Shown: positions 33,597-42,637 of the stretch, one piece after another
How the letters are laid out: the number at the start of each line of letters is the position of its first letter
Numbering within the stretch: the stretch's first letter is position 1
NCBI GenBank assembly: GCA_024195265.1
Contig: JAJLRJ010000005.1
Span: 47,610,894 to 47,674,893, forward strand
Length of the DNA stretch: 64,000 bases
Origin: Dendrophyllia cribrosa
Taxonomy: Eukaryota; Cnidaria; Anthozoa; Scleractinia; Dendrophylliidae
Direction of reading: 5' to 3'
Position numbers and translations under genes: made by a program
The notes under the pieces: model-generated
What the model was told of the DNA's origin: nothing
Database searches by the model: none
Seen by the model: only the letters and a program-made list of their open reading frames with translations

Positions 33597-33753
33597 CAGT
33601 CAAACCTCTGCGGTCGGCACCCTTGAGGAATAGCCAACTGACCGCTTAATAGGGGTGACTGCTTAAAAGAGGTGAAGTTTATTGTAAATAGGGTATGGGG
33701 AGTGATTTAATTCCGGGGATTTGTTAAGTGATCGCTTAATAGAGGTTTGAGTA
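33597..33753. mobile_element. Degenerate TA-flanked MITE (CAGTCAAACCTCT ends)
   Basis: Left CAGTCAAACCTCTGCGG, right AATAGAGGTTTGAGTA, inner pairs GACCGCTTAATAG. Same general type as 32699-32860 but a distinct family. Confidence 0.6.
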
Positions 33754-33995
33754 ATAACACTGAAAAAAATTTCAGCTCCCCGGCGACAGGGCTGAAATGT
33801 GCTTTGAAATCAGCCCCTCTTGCTCTTGGACCTGTCCATAGACTACCCCAACGGACCACTCCTTCCGACCACCTCTACAAATTAACAGGAAAATGAAATA
33901 ACAGTAAATCCATCAATCGTTCTTCGTCTTTCTGTACTCTAAAGCCAGACAAAATTTCCATAGCAACATTATTGTTTTATCTTGACTCTTAACAG

Positions 33996-34129
33996 CTGCT
34001 GGTGATCGTGTCAGAGCCACTGCTTCGTCTCCAGACTTCAAACGACCCAAAACGGAACCTGCACTGTCTTCACAGAAAAACAGAGACTTATCTCTGCCAG
34101 CTCTAGTTGGTGAACCAGATAAATTTAAG
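33996..34129 (+). CDS. Host-gene exon
   Basis: Acceptor aacag before 33996 and donor gtaaat after 34129. One frame is open throughout (two leading bases, then 44 codons), reading a serine/proline/lysine-rich peptide that includes FKRPKTEPALSSQK and LPALVGEPDKFK. It ends in phase 0 and joins in phase to the exon at 39753. RPKTEP resembles a nuclear localisation or sumoylation type stretch, but I do not recognise the protein. Phase agreement across the following exons makes this well supported as a real exon. Confidence 0.7.
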
Positions 34130-34579
34130 GTAAATGCTATTTACTTTTGTCAATAGAAGAGTCCCCTCTTTCACCTTTTCACTGACCCACAAAGAAATCC
34201 TTGAGCCTTGAAATGTGTCTGTAATGAAAGCTGTTAGACCGTATGCTGTACATACTAGTTATGCAATGGTTTCGAGTGGTATGCCGTAAAATATCCCACG
34301 AACGGCTTAATTTTTCTTTGTATATAACACAACGGCCTTTGTTTAGGAAACATAACAATAAACTGCAAGGCTGATCTGACTACGTAAAAAAAATTAACTT
34401 TGCGAGACACCAATACGACAGAAACCGATAAAGCAGGGTAGCAACCGCGGACAGCTGTTTTGCTATTATTGGAGCTCGTCAGCGCGGTGTAGCGATTTAA
34501 AGACGACTGCAAGAAAGCAGTCGAAAATAGATTACACAATGACCCGTTCACTATATCAAGTTCCGTACCTTGGAACCTA

Positions 34580-35334
34580 CAGTGGAACCCCGTTATAACG
34601 GACACCGAAGGGACAAGAGAAAGTGTCCGTTATAATGGGGTTTCTTACAGATTACGTCACTTCATTGAATTTATTAATATAAACCTCTATTATAGCATAC
34701 ACATCAATAACGCAACATTTGAAACGTCTCAAATGAAAGCAACACATAAAACCTTGACAAGTGAAACTTGTTTTTTTTTTCTAACGAAATGTTTATCCTC
34801 TTGCAAATGTATTCATTTCCATTCGTCTCAAATCAGGATTAAATCTTCACGAACAATTTCATAGCGATACAGTTGTTCTTTCGCAAACAAAACTGTTATT
34901 TCCTAGCGAAAAAGTCTGTGACGGTTGTTTGCTTTGACTCGTTTAATTTTTTTTTTTCAGCCAAACGGAAAAATGACAATGTAGAGAAAAATAAAAAGAA
35001 GACTGCACACTGAACATACTGTAGTCTTAGTTTTAATACGTTTCTGTCTCGCCACTGTTGTCACATACGATATCCAAACGGATTATTTTAAATCGTACAG
35101 TATTGGTGCAGCCATTAGCGCAATGATGTGACGAAAGATTGTACTCAGACTGTCCGTTATAACGGGGTTGATTTTGTATTAAATTTTTCTGTTCGGGCTG
35201 TAAAAGTGTCCGTTGTCCGTTATAACGGGTGTCCATTATAACGGGGTCTTATTAACAGAAAATGTATCACCTTTCCGCCGGGACTTATAAAACTGTCCGT
35301 TATACCGGGGTGTCCGTTAGGCGGGGTTCCACTG
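34580..35334. mobile_element. pogo/Tigger-like non-autonomous element (CAGTGGAACCCCG ends)
   Basis: TA at 34578-34579 and 35335-35336. Ends CAGTGGAACCCCGTTATAACGG and its complement. Multiple internal copies of GTCCGTTATAACGGGG in both orientations lie near both ends. 755 bp, no transposase. Confidence 0.8.
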
Positions 35335-36895
35335 TACTTGTCACCCGATACACGAGTGCCACGTGTTCCGGGGAAAAAGAAGTCCCAAAATGTCACAATG
35401 GTGTCTCGCAAAGAGGAATGTACATGGACAAGCCAATGTTAACATTCAAACGCATGGACAAAGCCATGCTTTAAGAAAACACAGCATATCGGATCTATAA
35501 TAGACTACGTCGAGTTGCGAAATTAATCCTCAGAACTCTGGGAATTCCTAGGAATTCCTAGGAATTCCAAGTTATTCCAAGACATGCAAATTATACAAAA
35601 TCCAAAAACTTGGAATTTCTAAGAATATCTGGGAATAGTTCAAAACATGACTGGGAATTTGTGGGAATTCCTAGGAATACCAAATAATTCCAAGATTGAA
35701 AATGAAATGTGTTTGGAATCTCTGGGATTGTTTGGGAATGGCCAAAACACAAGCGAGAAATATTGGGAATTTCTTGGAATACAAATTTGGTCCACTCACT
35801 TTGAAAAAGTGATATTATTAAGGCTTAAACTTAAAGGTCACTGGGTCAATTAATAGGAAGATACAATCAATAATATACTTAGTTGTAACCCATGCAAAAA
35901 TAAAAGTGTGATCACATATGTGATATTTGATTAAATTTTTAAGTCAGTTCTGAAGTCTCATAGAATCTATAAGTAACAATTATATCTCTAATGAAAGCTG
36001 AAATTAAATATAAATTCAGACAATACTTGAACTTTTGACAGTCATTCTGAATTCTGGCAGATATGACATTTAATAGTTTCTTTATAATGCAGCACGCTGG
36101 AGTCATGTTTTACTTATGTTCCATTCACTGAATTTTCAATAGGATAAATTAGCTTTTTATTCAATATTAAATTAAACCTAAATCTCAGACATACAATTTA
36201 CCTTTTGTTAAGCTCAAACACAAAACAGAAGAAGAAACCGAGTAAGCAATCTTGTATTCGTTCAGATCCTGTTACAATCGTCCAGTGTACATGTATTTCA
36301 AATTCACAGTGGAAATCCATTTAAACCAAACCTTTACAGGGAGAATATTTCCTCAATTTACCCTTCGACTTGTTTAAGCAATTCCTAGTTACTTTTTTAA
36401 ACCAGATTTTGTAGAAAATCATGGCGAATGGCCTCAACAATTCCACCATCTTGCTTTTGAAATGTGAGAAGCTGGGGAAAGTGAGCCCGCGGTCAGCAGT
36501 TTTAGCCTTTTGAGCAGGCACTCATGACACTCAGTAAGTTCGTTTTTCAAGAAATTCAAATGCTGGGAGAAAACTGTGACGGCTAAAGAACCTTTTAGAA
36601 CACAAATATGGATAACTTTCTTTTTAAATTTAGGTAAGTGAAAGAATGAATCGTTGGTGAAGTTTTATTGCAACACAGTCAGCTAACTCAACCGATTTTA
36701 AAGCTTTGGCTTTATAGTATTAAAGTCTTTAATAAGATGATTCTTGATCCGCTAAAATTATGAACTCAGATGCAGGCATTTTAAGCTTTAGTCTTTTGAA
36801 AACTGTTTTTCCACACTAAGATTACAGCAAAACTACAAATTAACATGCAATAATTTGACAGATACAAGCAGCAGTGGCTATTATATTCATCGTCA

Positions 36896-37962
36896 CGGCA
36901 CCCGTACGCGGACTTCGATTTGCTATTCATACGGGAGTCCAAAACTTTCGACAATTTTCAATGTTAAGCCCCGGTCAAACGGTGCGTGATAGTCGATGAT
37001 AGTTGATGATAGTTCAAACTCGCAATCCCGTTTGAACACGAACTATCATCAACTATCACGCGCTATCATCGACTATCATGCACTTTGAACATGTTCAAAA
37101 CCATCATGATAGTTGATGATAGTTTTGTTCGTTTGACCGGGCGCATGATAGTCGATGATAGTTTTTTGGCCAGTTCTCGTCGTTCTCATTTCTTCTCCGT
37201 ATCCATTCTCTTGTCTCGGCTCCTACCTTTGAACAATGCTCCATCAAATTATCAGTACATTCCTCCAATAACTCTAAAAAAAACAAGCTGCCGCTTTTTT
37301 TTTTCGCTCACAGAACTCTTATGTTTTTAACGCGGCAGGCGACTGAGAAGGAGCTCGCGCTACTTTGCTCGCGTCACTTTTGACCAACTATCATCAACTA
37401 TCATGCGCCCGTTTGATCTCAAGCATGATAGTCAATGATAGTAGATGATAGTTGGGATCAAACTAACTATCATCGACTATCATGCATCGTTTGACCGGGG
37501 CTTTATTCTTCACTTTTGTTGGTCCACAATATTAAATGTTCGTTTAGTTTTACGAAGCACGTCTGGTAAGCGATGTTGATTTGGTTTAGACTAATTTGTT
37601 AAGTCTCTGTATACTACGCGAGCGACTCCGTCATTTCGTGACACTTAGAAATTTTTCGCATCAAAAAATACTCCTGTATGGCCAACTTCGATTTGCTATT
37701 CGTATGGGAGTCCAAAAGTTTTGAAAATTTTCGATGTTATTATTCACTTTTGCCAATCCATAATATTGTACATTTGTTTAGATTCACGAAGCGCTTCTTG
37801 TGAGCGATGTTTATTCAGCTACGCGAAGGAATCTCGTGAAAAATTTTGAAGTGTCACGAAATGGGTCGCTCGCGCACACAGACTTGGCAAATTAGTCTGA
37901 GCCAAATCAACATCGCTTACCAGAAGTGCTTCGTAAAACTAAACGAACATTTAATAACAGTT
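36896..37962. repeat. Second copy of the CGTACGGG family
   Basis: Same sequence family as 6440-7470: GGCACCCGTACGCGGACTTCGATTTGCTATTC at the left end, ACGAAGCRCKTCTGGTAAGCGATGTTGATTTGG inside, and inverted copies to the right. Interrupted by the TTA-flanked element at 36967-37500. Confidence 0.65.
36967..37500. mobile_element. PIF/Harbinger-like MITE nested in the CGTACGGG repeat
   Basis: Ends AGCCCCGGTCAAACG and complement. TTA on both sides, matching the uninterrupted target ATGTTATTC found in other copies of the host repeat (for example 6536-6545), which proves a 3-bp duplication. Subterminal ATGATAGTYGATGATAGTT repeats occur in both orientations at both ends. A 3-bp TWA duplication is the Harbinger hallmark. 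Confidence 0.8.
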
Positions 37963-38500
37963 ATATTTTTTAATTGAAGCTTCTACATGTATGAAGGAAA
38001 ATTAGTATAAAATATGACTGTATATATTTTGTATTTTGTAGATAAGCAATGTACTATAAAGAAAGTTCAACATTGTAAAAGTTCAAATTTGTCTGCAGTT
38101 GACTAATAAATAATTATAATGTGGGTCATTGTGTAATGTTTAAGACCTCAGAGCTTTCTAATCCACAGTTTTATTTCAAGAAGTTAAATGTTATTTTCAG
38201 ACGTTACAAAAAATTCCCAGATATTCCGAGAAATTCTCAGTAGGAGCCTATAATAAGCTCCTGTTCCCGGTTATTCTCAGATATTCCAAGAAATTCCTAG
38301 GAATTTCTTGGAATTTCTAGGATTCCAAGGCTCCATTCAAGCTGGGATATTCCTAGGAATTCCTAGGAAATGAGTCCGAATTTACCGTGAAAATTCACAC
38401 CTCATATTCCTAGGAATTCCTAGGAATGTTTTCCTAGGAATTCCTAGGATATTCCTAGGAATTCCTAGGAATTCCAAGAGTTATTTCGCAAGGGGTCAGC

Positions 38501-39096
38501 AGTCTCTCTTTACTAGCTTAGAAAATTAGGCGATATCACTCGCGCTTTCGCGCTATAATAGTTAAATATCAGTAAAAATTGCAAAAGGACCGCAAACGAT
38601 AATGCTGTAAACCAGATACGTAGGATGTACGAAAGATCTAATCAGACAAAAAATGGACTCTTTGGGGGCACGAGAAAGCATTGCATAAAAAGCCTTTATA
38701 CCTTTGATACCATTGAAGGTCTTTCGAAAATTTCAGACAATTTTGCGATAATTTTCGGATATTGTTGCAATGATAGCTGAAAGTTTGTTGTTTTATTTCT
38801 GATTTGTTTCGAAGTTTGCCGAAGACTCCCGGCAATTTGCCGAACGTGTTCCGAAAATTTCCGATGATTGTCCGCAGGTTATTTTTAACGGTTAATTTGC
38901 AAAATTTTCCGAAACTTTCCGAAGATTACCGAAGACTTCCGAAGATACGAAGATGTTTCGATTATATCCGTTTACATTTCTCGTTCTAGTTCAATTTACT
39001 ACGCCGAGAAACCACCGTTGAATGTAACCCGCAGAATATGCAACAGCTTTCCAGCCTTCTGGTTGGCTGTATTCTTCACGGCATGGGATAAACACT
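38501..39096. other. Non-coding stretch, nothing recognised
   Basis: Contains degenerate TTTCCGAARATT repeats near 38815-38945. No gene. Confidence 0.4.
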
Positions 39097-39104
39097 GGTT
39101 CTAG

Positions 39105-39430
39105 CAAGAGAACATAAAGCTAAGAGAGCGAATCCCCCATACATACCCTATTCCAATGAAAATGTGTCTCAAGTTATTTTTAGAACGTACCAGTCCTCCG
39201 CGGATAGTATTATCACGCGCGTTGCGTGGATATTTTCGTGGATGTTTCGCATGAGTGACTGAAGAGAAAAATGTCGGTCGAAGTGGGGATGAATGCACGA
39301 AAACATCCACGCAACGCGCGTGATAATACTATCCGCGGAGGACTGGTACGTTCTAAAAATAACTTGAGACACATTTTCATTGGAATAGGGTATGTATGGG
39401 GGATTCGCTCTCTTAGCTTTATGTTCTCTT
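39105..39430. mobile_element. Hairpin MITE with 8-bp duplication
   Basis: GGTTCTAG is duplicated at 39097-39104 and 39431-39438. Arms of about 135 bp are nearly perfect inverted copies from AAGAGAACATAAAGC inwards, around a 55-bp loop. An 8-bp duplication fits hAT, though the CAAGAG end is only loosely hAT-like. Confidence 0.75.
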
Positions 39431-39666
39431 GGTTCTAGTCAATTTGAGTCTGGATGAAATCCTAAAGTGTGATCATTCAAATGAAAGCTGCTGAACAGTT
39501 CTTTCCTGTGGTATTGTTTATTATGCTGTACAAGGTGGTTTTAACGAGTCTGTGGATGAACTTCTACGGTGTGACTATTCAATGTTTTGCAACAGTATTC
39601 TATGACAACCTCGCTCCAAAGCTCCAACAATCTTACTTTAAAATAAATAATCCCAGACAAAAGGGC

Positions 39667-39689
39667 GGGGGGGGGGGGGGGGGGGGGGG
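39667..39689. repeat. Poly-G tract
   Basis: A run of G, 23 bases in this assembly. Confidence 0.95.
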
Positions 39690-39752
39690 ACACCCCTCTC
39701 CTAAAATCTGTGAAGTTTATTACTAAGTGTTATATTTTCATTTAATCTGCAG

Positions 39753-39807
39753 AAAACAGCAAAAAATGTCACTTGGATTGCACGAATGAGTGCTATTCCA
39801 AAGGAAG
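39753..39807 (+). CDS. Host-gene exon (short)
   Basis: Acceptor ctgcag before and donor gtaaag after. 18 codons plus one base, open in the frame set by the preceding exon (phase 0 to 1), coding KTAKNVTWIARMSAIPKE. The spare base combines with two bases of the 41223 exon to keep the frame. Small but supported by phase on both sides. Confidence 0.65.
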
Positions 39808-40041
39808 GTAAAGCTTGTTGCTTTGATTGACAACTACCTAAACCTATATTCAATATTTCCACTCCACTACACAACAGGCATGGGCAATCCGTTAGGTTTA
39901 TTTTGGTTCACTACGACCTCGCACCAGCAGCCGGTTCGAACTACACAAATTCGAAACTATAATTACAACTAGATATATCCTAAACTTGTACTACACTAAA
40001 TCGTAAAAACTCTTATTCTTCGGCCATTTCAACTTTAACAG

Positions 40042-40121
40042 GAAAACGATACACACTGCGGTTATAAACATGACAAAACGACGCATGTTGTAAAAAACTT
40101 TGATTAATCACTTGACGTTTC

Positions 40122-40152
<31 letters not shown>

Positions 40153-40670
40153 GGTTGGATATAATACAATAAATTTAAATGTTACGGAGAAAGACTGGAA
40201 CCTAATTTAAAAGAAATGACAATAGTGAAAAAAAAAGATAATATACAGACCTATCTTAAAGTCTGCTAGAAAATATAAACATATATACAAGGCGTCGATT
40301 ACATGACAGAAAAACTGAACATTTTAAAGCACTCACGAAGGGTTGTCACACATCAGCCATTGCAGATCATATGACTTCAACGGGCCACAACATTAAATGG
40401 GATCATTTTGAAATTTGAACAACTGGGCGATCGGATATCCATTGTAGAATTAAGGAGACATTATTGATTAAGGATTTAAAACCAGCTTTAAATGAAAATG
40501 TGGGTAGTGAGAAACTTTTTCTTTACTAGCCTTGTATATATGTTTATATTTTCTAGCAGACTTTAAGATAGGTCTGTATATTATCTTTTTTTTTTCACTA
40601 TTGTCATTTCTTTTAAATTAGGTTCCAGTCTTTCTCCGTAACATTTAAATTTATTGTATTATATCCAACC

Positions 40671-40701
<31 letters not shown>

Positions 40702-40782
40702 GAAACGTCAAGTCATTAATCAAAGTTTTTTACAACATGCGTTGTTTTGTCATGTTTATAACCGCAGTGTGTATCGTTTTTC
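40042..40782. mobile_element. Penelope-like element remnant with inverted flanks
   Basis: Inverted flanks of about 240 bp (40042-40292 and 40531-40782; tip ACGATACACACTGCGGTTATAA) surround a short plus-strand coding remnant. The remnant matches the C-terminal endonuclease region of Penelope-like retroelements, which are often found with inverted or direct pseudo-LTRs. The right flank contains the sequence that would follow the coding end. Confidence 0.65.
40310..40528 (+). pseudogene. Penelope-like GIY-YIG endonuclease C-terminus
   Basis: One frame reads KALTKGCHTSAIADHMTS, then GHNIKWDHFEI. After a small frameshift near 40413 it continues with CRIKETLLIKDLKPALNENV and GSEKLFLY before a stop at 40526-40528. 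The H-x-SAIAxH, IKET-L-I and LKPxLNxNxGSEKL patterns are characteristic of the GIY-YIG domain tail in Penelope-like elements. The RT and the GIY-YIG motif itself are absent. It is dead. Confidence 0.7.
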
Positions 40783-41222
40783 TTGTACTACACTTCACAG
40801 TGCTGAGCAACCGCACACAAAATAAACTGCGGTGAGAACGGGGGCCATAAAAAATCTGCCAGAAAAAAAACCCTGTGGGAAAAAAATAAGCAGGAAATCT
40901 GGGTAGGAACCATCGGCTCAAGCTCAAAACAATACAAGCCCATCCTACGAGGTTTTACTATAGAAAGCTAAATACAAATCTTCTTTTAAAAACTCAAAAA
41001 AACATTAATGGACTGGTGTAGGCCTAGAATGCCTCACCACGTGACAAACTATAACTTTATAGGCAACATGATATCCATCATGCACTGTAACAATGGAACC
41101 CAACCCCTACTGGTCCCGTGCCGTAAAAATATCAATTTCTGTCTAATTCGCATTGCTCAAACGCCAGAAATTACATTTTTTTTAAACAACCACCTTATAT
41201 CGATTCTTTATTTATTACACAG

Positions 41223-41311
41223 TTAAAGAAAGAGATCAACATCGAGAGAAGATTGAAAGACTGCACAAACGAATCAGTAATGAAGATAAAATCCGTAATA
41301 AAACGCCTGTG
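41223..41311 (+). CDS. Host-gene exon, coiled-coil-like
   Basis: Acceptor acacag before and a good donor gtaagt after. Two leading bases complete the codon from the 39753 exon, then 29 codons read KERDQHREKIERLHKRISNE and beyond, a charged helix that suits a coiled coil. It ends in phase 0, as the 63186 exon requires. The Polinton lies in the intron that follows, starting 150 bases downstream. Confidence 0.7.
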
Positions 41312-41464
41312 GTAAGTTTACAATAAACAAGGAGCTGAGAAAACACAAAAAAATTGCAGCGCACTTATGAAGAAATTACCAAAACAATGATGATGACTTC
41401 CAACAAACATTTCAATTATCTTGCATCGTGCTTCAGAACATTTTCAATGCTCCCGTTTTCAAAG

Positions 41465-41690
41465 AGTAGTGGGTAGAGAGGGAGTCAAATGCGGTTTTTC
41501 GAGGCCATAAATAAGCTGTCCTCACTGCGCTCGGACAGCTTATTTATGGACTCGAAAAACCGCATTTGACGTCCCTCTCTACCCACTACTCTGGATACCC
41601 CTCCCTCAAACCCCGTAAGAGGGGGTTAAATGCGTTTTTTCCCGAGCCCGCCCGCAACGGCAAGCGAGGCATAACCAATTGAAGAAATCC
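41465..41690. repeat. Polinton left terminal inverted repeat, itself a hairpin
   Basis: 226 bp, one mismatch to the right repeat (GAGGCC versus GAGTCC). The outer 126 bp (41465-41590) is itself a palindrome: arms of 57-58 bp around an 11-base loop TCACTGCGCTC, so each terminus could fold as a long hairpin and carries the terminal AGTAGTGGG/CCCACTACT sequence twice. Confidence 0.95.
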
Positions 41691-41714
41691 CTACACACCC
41701 ATATAAAGGTGACA

Positions 41715-42113
41715 ATGCCTCTCGGCAACGAAGCAATGACTGCCACTGCGTTTTTGAAAATGCGTGGGATTGAGTTGAAAGAAGGTGATGACTTATATGC
41801 AAAGAACAAAGGGACGTTCGAATACAATCCTTGCAGATATTGTGGTTTAAATTTTACACAAGGTCATTCTCTTGTTGAGCATCAAAAATATGCTTGTAAG
41901 AATCTGCGAACAGAACCACGCCCGAAAGAGCTTTGTCTCGGCTGCAATCGAAGATTGTGTAGACAAACGATTTACAGTCATTTAAGAAATGGTTGCCCTC
42001 CCGCGAAAAGAAACCCACTGGTGAATGTTGGTACAGCACGATATCTCCAATTGGACAAATCTCATCCCCTGTATATACCAAATCAACATGGCAATGATGG
42101 CTCAAGGTCTTGA
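41715..42113 (+). CDS. Polinton C2HC zinc-finger protein, N-terminal part
   Basis: Likely start ATG 41715 (MPLGNEAMTATAFLKMRGIE), 17 bases after an ATATAAAGG box. 132 residues with two cysteine-histidine fingers: CRYCGLNF...H-x4-C and CLGCNRRL...H-x4-C, spacing C-x2-C-x11/12-H-x4-C. The next frame (42088) carries a third finger of the same type, and the two frames overlap by 26 bases, so the two are probably one gene broken by a one-base shift. A finger of the same spacing lies in the PolB N-terminus. Function unknown; nucleic-acid binding is inferred. It is the leftmost gene, next to the repeat. Confidence 0.6.
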   Translation: MPLGNEAMTATAFLKMRGIELKEGDDLYAKNKGTFEYNPCRYCGLNFTQGHSLVEHQKYACKNLRTEPRPKELCLGCNRRLCRQTIYSHLRNGCPPAKRNPLVNVGTARYLQLDKSHPLYIPNQHGNDGSRS

Positions 42114-42543
42114 CTTCAATCAAAGGAATCAAGACTACTTCGGCAAATGGTTGCTGTCTTTTGGTGAATCCCATTGGGACTATTTACCAGACATGATCAA
42201 GGATTACATCCTTGAACTGGTTGAAAGGAGTATCCAGCGTGACTTGGCTGCCAGGGCCCTTCATCAACGCAGGATGAAATCTGTATGCCTTTCAATAAAA
42301 AATCATCACTGGCAACACCTTTGCCATTTCCGTTTATTCACTTCACAAACATGCGATGAATGCCAAGAACACTTCTCGCCAGAAGTGGACATGGGCAGAC
42401 ACAGAGCCATTTGCCCTGGCATGCCGCCTTATAGATGCATACAGCGGGCATTGATGTATACAGGCATCGGTAGTGATGACGAGGAAGACTATGATGGACC
42501 AAGTGCTCACGAAAGTTTCTATGGCAGTGCTCACTCAACGTGA
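42088..42543 (+). CDS. Polinton C2HC zinc-finger protein, C-terminal part
   Basis: From ATG 42088 (MAMMAQGLDFNQRN) 151 residues: an alpha-helical stretch (YLPDMIKDYILELVERSIQR), then one finger CDECQEHF...GRHRAIC, then an acidic tail (GSDDEEDYDGPS). There is no CATATRTATAC box before it, unlike most genes of this element, which supports it being the broken second half of the 41715 gene. It converges on the VLTF3-like gene, overlapping its stop region by about 13 bases. Confidence 0.55.
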   Translation: MAMMAQGLDFNQRNQDYFGKWLLSFGESHWDYLPDMIKDYILELVERSIQRDLAARALHQRRMKSVCLSIKNHHWQHLCHFRLFTSQTCDECQEHFSPEVDMGRHRAICPGMPPYRCIQRALMYTGIGSDDEEDYDGPSAHESFYGSAHST

Positions 42544-42637
42544 CCCATCTTTTCAAGCATGATCTTCCAGTTTTGTTCGTGCTTCCACATTGATTTTTCT
42601 GGGACTTGCAGCCAGAAGTAATTGACAAGCCGTTGTG
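42531..42637 (-). pseudogene. C-terminal piece of the split VLTF3-like gene
   Basis: Reads on minus RLVNYFWLQVPEKSMWKHEQ and a further dozen residues to a stop at 42531-42533. It continues in frame the C-terminus of the 44509-45103 segment when the 42638-44508 insertion and one copy of its 9-bp duplication are ignored. Without this tail the product ends in about 20 residues read from the inserted element. Confidence 0.75.

Larger units (their letters stand above)
35515..38500. repeat. Region bounded by inverted arrays of CCTAGGAATTC
   Basis: 35540-35770 and 38210-38485 contain dense GGAATTCCTAGGAATTCC repeats. Outer tips GTTGCGAAATTAA (about 35514) and TTATTTCGCAA (about 38482) are inverted. 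The left array has decayed to GGAATTTGTGGGAAT forms. It may be one large foldback element into which the sequences between were inserted. No gene between 35800 and 36890. Confidence 0.55.
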
